Assembly: GCA_002320605.1 (NCBI GenBank)
Contig: DCKG01000023.1
Span: 16,636 to 80,635 of the forward strand
Origin: Bacteroidales bacterium UBA1680
Lineage (GTDB): Bacteria > Bacteroidota > Bacteroidia > Bacteroidales > UBA932
Direction of reading: 5' to 3'
DNA length: 64,000 nt
In this document: piece by piece, positions 34,538 through 42,259 of the stretch
Layout: every line of letters begins with the position of its first letter
Numbering within the stretch: the stretch's first letter is position 1
Position numbers and translations under genes: made by a program
The notes under the pieces: model-generated
The model's database searches: none
What the model was told of the DNA's origin: nothing
Seen by the model: only the letters and a program-made list of their open reading frames with translations

Positions 34538-36759
34538 ATAATATTTTTAAGGCTGCCCTTAGCGCAGCAGTTTGTGTAACGATGGTAAATTGCAGCACGC
34601 AGAATAACGAAAATGCTTCGGTCGAATACATAGGTCCTTCCGACATCAAGGTTGAGAACGGCCTGATGTCGCCTGAGGTCATGCTGAACCTGGGCCGGCT
34701 CTCGGATCCTCAGCTAAGTCCTGACGGGAAAACGATACTCTATGGTGTCTCTTATACTTCCATTGAGGACAACCGATCTTGCAGGAACCTGTTCCTCACC
34801 GGCGCTGACGGGAAAGACGCCAGGCAGCTTACGAAAGAGGGGAAAAGCCTGTCCAATGCCAGATGGTCCAATGACGGAAAGAGCTTATATTATATTCAGG
34901 ATGGGCAGGTTTGGAAAGCCGCTTTTGATGGCTCGAGTCTGTCTGGAGCGAAGAAAATCACTGACATCGCCTCTGGCGTAAGCGAGTTCAAGCTCAGCCC
35001 GGATGAAAGCATGTTATTGTTCACTAGCACAGTTCCCGGCCAAGTAAAAACTCCAAAGGATTACGATCCGAAGCTGGATAAAGCCAAGGCCTATGTTACC
35101 GAAGACCTGATGTACCGGCATTGGGATCATTGGACAACCGAGAGGCCTCAGGCATATATCGCCCCTCTCGGACAAGGCATAATCGACTCTACGAAGGCTG
35201 TCATCAATGTCCTAGGAGATGATGCCGGAAAATACGAGCTGCCTACGGAGCCTTTCAGCGGCATCGAGCAGCTTTGCTGGAGCCCGGACGGGAAGAAGGT
35301 GGCATATTCTTGCAAGAAAGTCGCGACCGGGAAGGAATATGCTTTCTCAACGGACACGGAAATATATTTATATGACGTCGCCTCCGGCAAGACTGCGGTA
35401 ATCCCTATGGGCGGTGGCTACGATACCGATCCCGTCTGGAGTCCTGACGGCTCTCGCATAGCATGGATCAGCATGGCTCGCAACGGCTACGAGGCTGACA
35501 AGACTAGGCTTTTCGTGGCCGAAGTCGCTTCCGACATGACCGTTTCCGGAATATCCGAGCTGACAGGAGGTTTCAAGTACAACGCCACGAATCCGGTTTG
35601 GGCAGAAGACTCCAAGAGCTTGTATTTCTGCGCACTTACCGAAGGGCTACAAGCATTGTACAAAGTTTCCGCACCTCTGGCAGATACCGAGGATTCCGCA
35701 GCCGTTCCGGTCAGGATAACTCCCGAAGATGCATGGTACGACTTCGGCGGCATTTTCGGGTTCGTCGATGGCAAGCTGCTAACCACCTATGATTCCATGG
35801 AGTTCCCTACTGAGCTGGTGGCCGTGAACGAGGCCGATGGCAGCTTCACCCAGATCACTAAAGAGAACGAGCATATTCTTGGGCAATTGAAGCCTTTCAA
35901 AACCGAAGAGAAATGGCTGAAGACCGTGGACGGGAAGGAGATGCTGACATGGATCCTGTACCCGCCTGAATTCGATTCCACTAAAGTGTATCCAGCCGTC
36001 GAGATATTCCTAGGAGGGCCTCAGGGCACTCTCAGCCAGGGCTGGAGCTATCGTTGGAATTACCGCTTGATGTGCAACCAGGGCTACATCGTCGTGCTTC
36101 CTAACAGGCGCGGCACCACCGCATTCGGGCAGGACTGGTGCGAGGAGATTTCCGGGGATTACATCGGGCTGAACATGCAGGATTATCTTACTGCCGCCAA
36201 TTACATCAAGTCGAAACCATACGTCGGGAAGCTGGCAGCTTGCGGGGCATCCTATGGCGGATACAGCGTCTATTACATGGCTGGCATTCACGGGAATACC
36301 TACGACTGCTTCATAGCTCATGCTGGGATTTTCGATGAGAAGTACATGTACGGCGAAACCGAGGAGATGTGGTTCCCGAACTGGGACAACGGAGGGCTGG
36401 CGGAATATTCATATACGCCTGGTGAGGTTGGTCCTAAGGGTGACGGGGTGACTTTCGGAGGTATCCAGCAGGCCGGTTCGCCGTGGAGCAATGCTCCTAA
36501 GGCTCGCAGGCACTACGCCAATTCGCCTGAGGTTAACGTAACTAAATGGCACACGCCGATTCTCTGCATCCACGGCATGATGGATTACCGCATTCCTTAC
36601 GACCAGGGCATGGAGGCGTTCAATTGCGCACAAATGATGGGCGTGCCTTCCAAGCTGATCGTGTTCCCGGAAGAGAATCACTGGATCCTGAAGCCTCAGA
36701 ATGCCTTGTTCTGGCACAGGGAATATTTCGACTGGCTGAATCGCTGGTGCAAGGACTAA
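34534..36759 (+). CDS. S9-family dipeptidyl/oligopeptidase lipoprotein
   Basis: 741-aa serine peptidase. Signal peptide with lipobox MVNC near residue 20, so probably a periplasm-facing lipoprotein. Residues about 50-440 form a WD40/TolB-like beta-propeller with repeated LSPDGK/WSPDGS units. The alpha/beta-hydrolase domain carries Ser573 in GASYGGY, Asp684 in GMMDYRIP and His716 in PEENHWI. It resembles dipeptidyl-peptidase-5/acylaminoacyl-peptidase types used by Bacteroidales for peptide nutrition; exact specificity is undetermined. Translationally coupled to the WYL regulator. Confidence 0.92.
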   Translation: MNNIFKAALSAAVCVTMVNCSTQNNENASVEYIGPSDIKVENGLMSPEVMLNLGRLSDPQLSPDGKTILYGVSYTSIEDNRSCRNLFLTGADGKDARQLTKEGKSLSNARWSNDGKSLYYIQDGQVWKAAFDGSSLSGAKKITDIASGVSEFKLSPDESMLLFTSTVPGQVKTPKDYDPKLDKAKAYVTEDLMYRHWDHWTTERPQAYIAPLGQGIIDSTKAVINVLGDDAGKYELPTEPFSGIEQLCWSPDGKKVAYSCKKVATGKEYAFSTDTEIYLYDVASGKTAVIPMGGGYDTDPVWSPDGSRIAWISMARNGYEADKTRLFVAEVASDMTVSGISELTGGFKYNATNPVWAEDSKSLYFCALTEGLQALYKVSAPLADTEDSAAVPVRITPEDAWYDFGGIFGFVDGKLLTTYDSMEFPTELVAVNEADGSFTQITKENEHILGQLKPFKTEEKWLKTVDGKEMLTWILYPPEFDSTKVYPAVEIFLGGPQGTLSQGWSYRWNYRLMCNQGYIVVLPNRRGTTAFGQDWCEEISGDYIGLNMQDYLTAANYIKSKPYVGKLAACGASYGGYSVYYMAGIHGNTYDCFIAHAGIFDEKYMYGETEEMWFPNWDNGGLAEYSYTPGEVGPKGDGVTFGGIQQAGSPWSNAPKARRHYANSPEVNVTKWHTPILCIHGMMDYRIPYDQGMEAFNCAQMMGVPSKLIVFPEENHWILKPQNALFWHREYFDWLNRWCKD

Positions 36760-36811
36760 GCCCCGTACTTTCCGTGGTAGTTTATTATGGCTTATTCACT
36801 GAATTACGAAT

Positions 36812-37366
36812 ATGACTTCTTCGAGGATTATTCGCCATGCTTTGGTTTCGGACATCGAGCCAATCCTAAATGTGATTGATGCTGCGAAAGGAATAATGCG
36901 AGCCTCTGGGAATATGCATCAGTGGGCGGACGGATATCCGTCTTCCGATGCCATCATTCAGGACATAGAGCGTGGCGGCGGTTATGTCATAGAAAAATCT
37001 CCAGGCTCACGCATAGCCCGCAACGGTAAAGCAACTGACTTTGAAGGCCGCCGCATCGTGGCCTATTTCGCCTTCCTGCCTTCGCCTGAGCCGACATATT
37101 CAGAAATCTTTGATGGTGCCTGGCTTGATGACTCCCTCCCCTACCATGTGATCCACCGCATAGCCAGCTATCCTGACGCACACGGCATATTCAATGAAAT
37201 CATTGAATATGCCGCCTTGAAGGATTCGAATCTCAGGATTGACACTCATCCCGACAACAAGATCATGCGGCGCTTACTCGCCGAGAACGGCTTCACCTAT
37301 TGCGGAATAATTTATCTCGCCTCCGGTGACCTCCGGCTCGCCTACCAGAGACTTGTGACAAAGTAA
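36812..37366 (+). CDS. GNAT-family N-acetyltransferase
   Basis: 184 aa. The GNAT fold is recognisable from RHALVSDIEPILNVIDAAKG at the N-terminus, a central YHVIHRIASYPDAHGIF (beta4/acetyl-CoA region), and NLRIDTHPDNKIMRRLLAEN with GFTYCGIIYL at the end. Substrate unknown. The last 146 bp recur, about 90% identical, at 40828-40973, beyond a 3.5-kb inserted segment. The ATG at 36812 lies within GAATATG, a recurring start context here. Codon use matches the host-like left flank rather than the GC-rich DNA that follows. Confidence 0.85.
   Translation: MTSSRIIRHALVSDIEPILNVIDAAKGIMRASGNMHQWADGYPSSDAIIQDIERGGGYVIEKSPGSRIARNGKATDFEGRRIVAYFAFLPSPEPTYSEIFDGAWLDDSLPYHVIHRIASYPDAHGIFNEIIEYAALKDSNLRIDTHPDNKIMRRLLAENGFTYCGIIYLASGDLRLAYQRLVTK
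37221..37366 (+). repeat. 146-bp direct repeat, left copy (GNAT 3' end)
   Basis: Matches 40828-40973 with about 15 differences. This copy is the intact 3' end of the GNAT gene, TAA stop included. Several of the differences are silent third-position changes, so the copies have diverged under coding constraint or come from related strains. Confidence 0.85.
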
Positions 37367-37453
37367 ACGCTAGGCATAGAAGGTGTCCAGCGTTGTACTT
37401 AAAATACGGGATGACTGTTCATGTTCACCCCGTGCCTCAGCGCCTTGCACCAG

Positions 37454-37606
37454 CTATTTCCTCTGGCCCAAGGTTGCGTCAAGCTGGGCTATGGAACAGC
37501 CTTCCTTGCGGAACCACAAAGCCGTTTCGAGATAGAGATTAGAGGACCACAGTTCCGCCGTGATCTGCGCATTGAACGCGTCCTGCATTTCTCCGCTGAT
37601 TGTCAT
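37454..37606 (-). pseudogene. Truncated ferritin (N-terminal remnant)
   Basis: A 50-codon frame from ATG 37606 begins MTISGEMQDAFNAQITAELW and continues SSNLYLETALWFRKEG, a clear match in pattern to the first helix of bacterial ferritin (FtnA). The next residues, CSIAQLDATLGQRK, are unrelated to ferritin, and TAG follows at 37454. The iron-binding helices 2-4 are missing. It is therefore a remnant left by a rearrangement close to the end of the GNAT gene. Confidence 0.7.
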
Positions 37607-37732
37607 AATTTATAATTTTTAAAATTTATCACCGTCGGTCTTCCCTGCAAAACATGCGTCTTTGTCATATTGGCAGAACGTTACAAACCGCCCGTGAATC
37701 ATAACTGGGCTGCCATCCTGAACGAGAAGAAT

Positions 37733-37762
37733 TTCACCCTGCCCAACAGGGGGCAGGGTGAA
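37733..37762 (-). terminator. GC-rich hairpin downstream of the winged-helix operon
   Basis: Perfect 12-bp arms TTCACCCTGCCC and GGGCAGGGTGAA with a 6-base loop lie 35 bp past the regulator stop. The following minus-strand sequence (ATTCTTCTC) is only partly T-rich, so terminator function is uncertain. Confidence 0.4.
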
Positions 37763-37796
37763 AAGCATGATCGAGCGGATCGCCAGGCGATCCCGG

Positions 37797-38114
37797 TCAC
37801 GGCCGGTCATCCCGGATGTAGCTTCGCAACGCATCGACATATTCCTCGAACGCCTTGCGGCCGTTTTCCGTGATGCGGCAGGTGGTCTGTGGCATCTTCC
37901 CTTTGAAGCCTTTCGAGACTGCGATGTAGCCGGCCTTTTCGAGCTTGTCGATCTGGACGCTGAGGTTGCCGGCCGTCGCGCCGGCACGCAGCTTCAGGTA
38001 GCTGAAGTCCGCGCTTTCCGCCGACACAAGGATCGACATCACCGCCAGCCGCAGCTCCGAATTCAGCAAGGGGTCCAGCGGTTTGAACGCCAGGGCGTCG
38101 TCTTCCTTATTCAT
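37797..38114 (-). CDS. Winged-helix transcriptional regulator
   Basis: 105 aa, of the small MarR/ArsR-like winged-helix (HTH_34-type) group: LLNSELRLAVMSILVSAESA, FSYLKLRAGATAGNLSVQID as the recognition helix, then KLEKAGYIAVSKGFKGKMPQ forming the wing, and CRITENGRKAFEEYV. The gene is distinctly GC-rich compared with both flanks. Its start overlaps the end of the membrane-protein gene by 8 bp, forming a two-gene operon. In such pairs the regulator often controls its partner; this is inference. Confidence 0.85.
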   Translation of the reverse strand: MNKEDDALAFKPLDPLLNSELRLAVMSILVSAESADFSYLKLRAGATAGNLSVQIDKLEKAGYIAVSKGFKGKMPQTTCRITENGRKAFEEYVDALRSYIRDDRP

Positions 38115-38751
38115 GGCGGCACCTCCCTTTGTCGATGATCAACCCGGGAAGGATAAGCCCGACGAGGGAGACGCCTGTGAGGACCAGTTCCTGATGCGCG
38201 CCGGGAAGGGCGACGGCGAAGGCTGTTCCGACAATGCCGGTAAGCAGGCCCGCCGCTGCGATCCAACCGTTCTTGAGGATCCAGCCGGTGACGGTCGTCG
38301 AGCAGCCCAGCAGAACCACGATGATCACCGTGATCGGGACGCTGACCGGATCAGGAGAAAGAAGCCGCGTCGGAAAGAACCGCAAGATGCCAAGCACACA
38401 CAACACGATCAAGGTGGAGGAGGACACCGCCAGGATGCCGAACGTACCCCATACCTTTTGCATGATCACCGAAATGAAACTCCGGATTCCCTTGCGCTTC
38501 TTCCCGTACGTGCATTTCCCGACGATGTACCCGATGATGGCCATTGCAAACCACAGGCAGTTCCAGGCCGAGCTTCCAGTTTTGTCCCAGAGGAAGAACA
38601 CGGCCAGGGAGAAGACCAGCATCAGGCTTCCCCACCAGTACATCGGCGCACCTGCATTCTCAAGCATGTCTTCCCGACTCTTTTCCATAGATGCGGAGAT
38701 GATGGACAGACTCTCTTCCGGAGTCAATTGTTTTTCAAGATTGTTTTCCAT
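38107..38751 (-). CDS. Six-helix membrane protein paired with the winged-helix regulator
   Basis: 214 aa from ATG 38751 (MENNLEKQLTPEESLSIISA). A charged N-terminal helix of about 35 residues precedes six hydrophobic segments, for example WWGSLMLVFSLAVFFLW, WFAMAIIGYIVG and LVLTGVSLVGLILPGLII. No enzymatic motif is visible. Two-gene cassettes of a small winged-helix regulator and a multi-helix membrane protein are common in Bacteroides-type genomes, but the function is not known to me. The open frame continues upstream through a GC-rich, low-complexity stretch that is unlikely to be translated. Confidence 0.75.
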   Translation of the reverse strand: MENNLEKQLTPEESLSIISASMEKSREDMLENAGAPMYWWGSLMLVFSLAVFFLWDKTGSSAWNCLWFAMAIIGYIVGKCTYGKKRKGIRSFISVIMQKVWGTFGILAVSSSTLIVLCVLGILRFFPTRLLSPDPVSVPITVIIVVLLGCSTTVTGWILKNGWIAAAGLLTGIVGTAFAVALPGAHQELVLTGVSLVGLILPGLIIDKGRCRHE

Positions 38752-38781
38752 GACTTTTACATACATTACTTTTACATACAT
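38752..38781 (-). promoter_or_regulatory. Tandem 15-bp direct repeat at the membrane-protein start
   Basis: ACTTTTACATACATT occurs twice in direct tandem immediately upstream of the ATG. It is AT-rich inside a GC-rich region and could be a binding site for the cognate regulator or the promoter itself. Confidence 0.4.
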
Positions 38782-39011
38782 TATCGACTGTTCCAAAAGG
38801 GCTGGCGAGCACTCTTCCCCGCCGCCACCGACCGCCAGATCCGGAAAGTGCTCGACTGAGATGCTCCTGGGATGAGCTGGGGGACTAACGAGGGGGGGAA
38901 CCGGGATGCACATGATTTGCTGATAAAGGAGCCCATTTTTTCGATTCAGCAGTTCCCGATTTCACGGAATTGCTACTTTCACGCATTGCTTCCAGCTGAA
39001 TCATCACTATT

Positions 39012-39562
39012 ATGAAAATATTTTTCCTGAAAATCGCTTCCGGTTGTACGGCGATCCTTATCTCGTTCTTGTTTTTGACGATCGGCATCTCTGCCTGTCA
39101 GAAAGATGAGGCGGATCAAGAATTGGGCGGAAGTACGGACCTTGAAGAGAACAAGTGCCGCACACGGATCATTAACAACCAGGCGGATGAACTGTCCGTA
39201 CTGTGTGCTACGGCCTCGGACGGATCCTGCTCCTGTTCGTGCGCAAGTGCCCCGCCTGGGCTGCCAGCGGGGGGAAGGCTGCCACACCTCCCACCGGGAA
39301 GGGAAACCATGCATCGTCACCTGCATCGGTCGGCTCTCCCGCGAGAAAGACCTGTTCACACTGCTGGAGGCCATGAAGCATTCCAGCTTCGCCAAGCAGA
39401 TCTAACTCGTCTTCGCCGACCGCAGCCCGCTGCATGGGCCATCCCGTCGAGAGCGCCGGAATGGCTTCCAAATACATCCGCTCCACAGACAAAGACGACA
39501 TCAGCCGCTCGATCCGGACACTGGAAGAAATGTTCGAAACCACCATCCGTCGCAAGCCATAA
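39012..39562 (+). pseudogene. Mosaic of gene remnants (lipoprotein start, glycosyltransferase piece)
   Basis: From ATG 39012 a lipoprotein signal is visible (lipobox ISAC near residue 29), but after about 80 residues the frame becomes low-complexity and is probably not genuine. In a second frame, at about 39290-39402, GKPCIVTCIGRLSREKDLFT and LLEAMKHSSFAKQI match the nucleotide-binding half of a GT1/GT4-type glycosyltransferase, ended by TAA. A third frame (39434-39562) encodes 42 residues including SIRTLEEMFETTIRRKP. None is complete. The stretch looks like fragments brought together by recombination. Confidence 0.55.
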
Positions 39563-39592
39563 TTTGGTTTCTGAATATTATTCCTACCTTTG
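39563..39592 (+). promoter_or_regulatory. Promoter of the FemAB-like gene
   Basis: TTTG at 39563-39566 and TACCTTTG at 39585-39592 are 18 bases apart. The leader to the ATG at 39686 is about 85 nt and contains two small hairpins (GGCTT-CGG-AAGCC and AGTCTC-TCA-GAGACT). Confidence 0.6.
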
Positions 39593-39685
39593 CAAGGCCG
39601 GAAGCGCATGGAGGCTTCGGAAGCCGAAGCGCACAAAGTCTCTCAGAGACTGAGACTCATTGCGTCAGTTCCGACGGCAGAAACA

Positions 39686-40804
39686 ATGGATCTCAAGATC
39701 ACGCCCAAGAATTTAGATGAAGCATACAGCACCCCAATCCTCCAGCAGACTTTTTTCTGGTCGAGAGTAAAACGACGCCTCGGACAGGAAGCGGCAGCGT
39801 TCGAGCTGATGGTCCGCAACAGCGACATCTACACCGGCATCGGCGGCTACTCATATACTCACGCAGACCTTATTCTCTACTTCCGTTATCTCAACCGATA
39901 CAACTACGTAGCCTACTGCCCCTACGGCCCCGAAATCGCTCCTTCGACGGAGAAACAGGGCGTATTTCTGGAAGAAATCTCGGAAGCGCTGAAATCGTAT
40001 CTTCCAAAAGGGTGCATGGCCATAAAGTACGACCTTAACTGGGAGTCTCATTGGGTGGATGAAGACTGCTTCGATGGAAGCGGGGACTGGACGGGACTGC
40101 CGAGACGGGAGCTGCAGGAATTTCACCTGAATTTCAACACATGCACCCGGAATCTGCACAAGTCCAACAGCAATATCCTGCCAGCCAATACTATCATGCT
40201 GGATCTGAGGCAATCCGAAGAGGAAATTCTGCAAGGAATGAAGCCCAAGACACGGTACAACATCCGTCTTTCCCAGCGCAACGGCATTGTCGTAAAGCCT
40301 GCGGGTCTGGAAAGCCTGGACATCTGGTATGCTCTCTACACCGAAACAGCGATGCGGAATGGCCTGCATCTCAATGACATCAGCTATTTCAAATCCCTGT
40401 TCGTTCCCACACTGGGAAACAAAGACGAAGAGGAGTCCGTCCACTTGCTGATCGCATTCCACGGCCAGACCCCGCTGGCAGCCATGTTTCTGGCCTTGTC
40501 AAGTTTTCGTGCGACCTACCTCTATGGAGCTTCAAGCTCCACCGGACGGAACCTGATGCCCACCTACGCCCTGCAATGGGAGGCAATCCGGCGCGCCAAA
40601 GCTGCGGGCTGCCTTGACTACGACATGTTCGGCATTGCCCCATCTGCGGACACATCGCATCCGATGTACGGATTGTACCGCTTTAAGAAAGGTTTCGGGG
40701 GCTCCATCTATCACCAGCTGGGGTGCTGGGACTATCCGATTGACGAAATATCCTATCCCAGCCTCCAAGCTTACGAGATGAGCCTCGGCGGCTACTACCT
40801 CTGA
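39686..40804 (+). CDS. FemAB/FemX-like aminoacyltransferase-family protein
   Basis: 372 aa from ATG 39686 (MDLKITPKNLDEAYSTPILQ). The double-GNAT FemABX fold is suggested by QQTFFWSRVKRRLGQEA, YCPYGPEIAPSTEKQG, MKPKTRYNIRLSQRNGIVV, YLYGASSSTGRNLMPTYALQ, and the terminal GLYRFKKGFGGSIYHQLG. In Gram-positives, Fem proteins use aminoacyl-tRNA to build peptidoglycan cross-bridges; Bacteroidota homologues are mostly uncharacterised and some modify other polymers. The ORF could start at 39590, but that start overlaps the -7 box. The last gene of the inserted segment, followed by the second GNAT 3' copy. Confidence 0.85.
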   Translation: MDLKITPKNLDEAYSTPILQQTFFWSRVKRRLGQEAAAFELMVRNSDIYTGIGGYSYTHADLILYFRYLNRYNYVAYCPYGPEIAPSTEKQGVFLEEISEALKSYLPKGCMAIKYDLNWESHWVDEDCFDGSGDWTGLPRRELQEFHLNFNTCTRNLHKSNSNILPANTIMLDLRQSEEEILQGMKPKTRYNIRLSQRNGIVVKPAGLESLDIWYALYTETAMRNGLHLNDISYFKSLFVPTLGNKDEEESVHLLIAFHGQTPLAAMFLALSSFRATYLYGASSSTGRNLMPTYALQWEAIRRAKAAGCLDYDMFGIAPSADTSHPMYGLYRFKKGFGGSIYHQLGCWDYPIDEISYPSLQAYEMSLGGYYL

Positions 40805-40827
40805 TCCGAACTTCATTCTAGAAAGTC

Positions 40828-40973
40828 AGGCTTCTAATCTCCGGATTGACACTCATCCCGACAACAAGATCATGCGGCGCTTACTCGCCGAGTGCGGCTT
40901 CACCTACTGCGGAATAATCTACCTCGCCTCCGGTGACATCCGGCTCACCTACCAGAAATTTCTGCCAAAGTGA
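40828..40973 (+). pseudogene. Second copy of the GNAT 3' end
   Basis: About 90% identical to 37221-37366. Its reading frame is open to a TGA at 40971-40973 and encodes the last about 48 residues of the acetyltransferase, but no start or upstream domain is present. It marks the right edge of the inserted segment. Differences include Asn-to-Cys in the AENGF position and a changed C-terminus. Confidence 0.8.
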
Positions 40974-41008
40974 TGACACGGCCAAGGCGCGAGGCCTGTG
41001 AGATTGAA

Positions 41009-41046
41009 AAAAGAGTTTGCTCCACACCGATGAAGCAAACTCTTTT
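41009..41046. terminator. Bidirectional terminator
   Basis: Perfect 13-bp arms AAAAGAGTTTGCT and AGCAAACTCTTTT with a 12-base loop. The minus strand continues with a six-T run, so it fits the end of the ohrR-to-winged-helix gene row, and on the plus strand the end of the FemAB gene. Confidence 0.75.
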
Positions 41047-41142
41047 CTAACTTGAGTCAGGTATAACTATTGTCGTACTCTTACTTTCTTGTTTCAGATC
41101 GTGACTGACTGCCATTATCACGATCCGCATTACTTTCATATA

Positions 41143-41316
41143 TCATTTCACAGGTTCCCATTTACAACGTACCGGCGATACAATGGCTCCTTCTTTTTTC
41201 AAATCTGCAAAAGCCTTATCCACCTCTTTGCGATCGGCGCCCAATGCCTTGGCAACATCTCCGGCAGAAAGCGGTTTTCCGGCTTGTCGCATAGCTTGTA
41301 ATACTTTTTCTTTCAT
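41143..41316 (-). CDS. 57-aa winged-helix protein
   Basis: A short complete gene: MKEKVLQAMRQAGKPLSAGD, then VAKALGADRKEVDKAFADLK and KEGAIVSPVRCKWEPVK. The helix-turn-helix-wing pattern is that of a single winged-helix domain with no effector part. It starts 12 bp after the PNPOx-like gene and ends about 100 bp before a terminator, so it closes the oxidative-stress gene row. Likely a DNA-binding or modulating peptide (inference). Confidence 0.75.
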   Translation of the reverse strand: MKEKVLQAMRQAGKPLSAGDVAKALGADRKEVDKAFADLKKEGAIVSPVRCKWEPVK

Positions 41317-41328
41317 CCTTCAGACAGT

Positions 41329-41727
41329 TTAAAATGTTACAGTTTCTTCCAATTCCATCATTTTGAAAAATGAGGCGGTTGCATCAGCCAAATAATACAT
41401 CGCACCGTTTTCTCCGTTTTCGCCAAGTACCGGCTTCAGAGTGGGCATCTTATCCACCAAAGCCTTACCTACTTCCGGGCGGTCATCCTCCACCAACCTG
41501 CATTCTATACGCAGAGTCTTACCTTTAAACGCACAAATCTCAACTTTTGGATTGGCGGCAATTTGATGAGTAGCATTGGTCTTCCCAAACGCCATGATGT
41601 ATATTTTACCTTCATAGAACAGTTGAGCTCCGTAAGGACGTACACGGGGCTGATCACCCTCTACTGTTGCCAAATAAAACGTCTTGGCATCATCCATGAA
41701 ATCAAACACTTCTTTTACCGTTTTCAT
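41329..41727 (-). CDS. Pyridoxamine 5'-phosphate oxidase-family protein
   Basis: 132 aa, a single FMN-binding split barrel: FDFMDDAKTFYLATVEGDQP, RVRPYGAQLFYEGKIYIMAF, NPKVEICAFKGKTLRIECRL. Homologues bind flavin or related cofactors and reduce varied substrates; the PNPOx name refers to the fold. 30 bp downstream of the broken ferritin-like gene. The AT-rich base use of this block differs from the GC-rich segment at 37.8-39.5 kb. Confidence 0.85.
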   Translation of the reverse strand: MKTVKEVFDFMDDAKTFYLATVEGDQPRVRPYGAQLFYEGKIYIMAFGKTNATHQIAANPKVEICAFKGKTLRIECRLVEDDRPEVGKALVDKMPTLKPVLGENGENGAMYYLADATASFFKMMELEETVTF

Positions 41728-41757
41728 ATCTTCTTCTTTAATTGTTGAACTTAAATT

Positions 41758-42216
41758 TTATAACATCTGCTTGACCAGCCAGTTCTGGCGACCCATCATT
41801 TCAATCATCTCTATCCGCTCTTGGCTCCAGTAGAGGTCTTCCTCCTCGTCGGCAAGATAGGCTTTAAGGATGTCGTAAGTAGTAGGATCGTCTTTTAGAT
41901 CCGCCATGCAATTGTACAAAACATCTACCCCCTGTTCCTGAATTTTAAGGTCTGCTTTGACGTACTCGACAGGGTCCTTTACGATTGGGCGCCCCTTCTG
42001 GTCTTCGATTTTAACTTCGCCTCAGAGGTCGTTGATACGAGTGATAAACTTCTCTACCCAGCCCATCTCTTCAGCGTAGTGCTCCTCATACTTCTCTCCA
42101 AGTTTTGTATAACCCATAGATTCAAAATGCTTGCCCTGCACAAAGTGTGCGAAAGCTCCGTTTGTCAACCCGGTAGTGAATAGCTGTAATGCTTCAATTG
42201 ATTTTTGTTATCTCAT
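41758..42216 (-). pseudogene. Ferritin-like (bacterioferritin/Dps-type) gene with two nonsense codons
   Basis: A 152-codon frame from ATG 42216 to TAA 41758 encodes a ferritin-like four-helix protein: QKSIEALQLFTTGLTNGAFA, HFVQGKHFESMGYTKLGEKY, EEHYAEEMGWVEKFITRIND, then VEYVKADLKIQEQGVDVLYN and ADEEEDLYWSQERIEMIEMM. Two in-frame stops interrupt it: TAA at codon 3 (42208-42210) and TGA at 42022-42024, where a Gly codon (GGA) is expected in NDLGGEV. Both are single-base changes and there is no frameshift, so inactivation appears recent, or the bases are sequencing/assembly errors. Between ohr and the PNPOx-like gene. Confidence 0.75.
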
Positions 42217-42259
42217 TGTTCTGTAATTTTTAATTATTCGATTTTTGCTCTATACGTTT

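Noticed and set aside
37619..37987. 122-aa minus-strand frame over the winged-helix gene end
   Set aside because: Serine/arginine-rich shadow of the regulator and of the GC hairpin; the regulator frame has a recognisable fold.
38752..38913. 54-codon N-terminal extension of the membrane protein
   Set aside because: Low-complexity Pro/Gly-rich sequence and the tandem 15-bp repeat; the ATG at 38751 gives a normal start.
39012..39653. 213-aa plus-strand frame as one protein
   Set aside because: Only the first about 80 residues look like a protein; later residues are a shadow of a glycosyltransferase piece in another frame and run into the promoter of the FemAB-like gene.
41758..42216. Alternative genetic code or stop-codon recoding as an explanation for the two in-frame stops
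   Set aside because: Different stop codons (TAA and TGA) are involved, and both act as ordinary stops for neighbouring genes.
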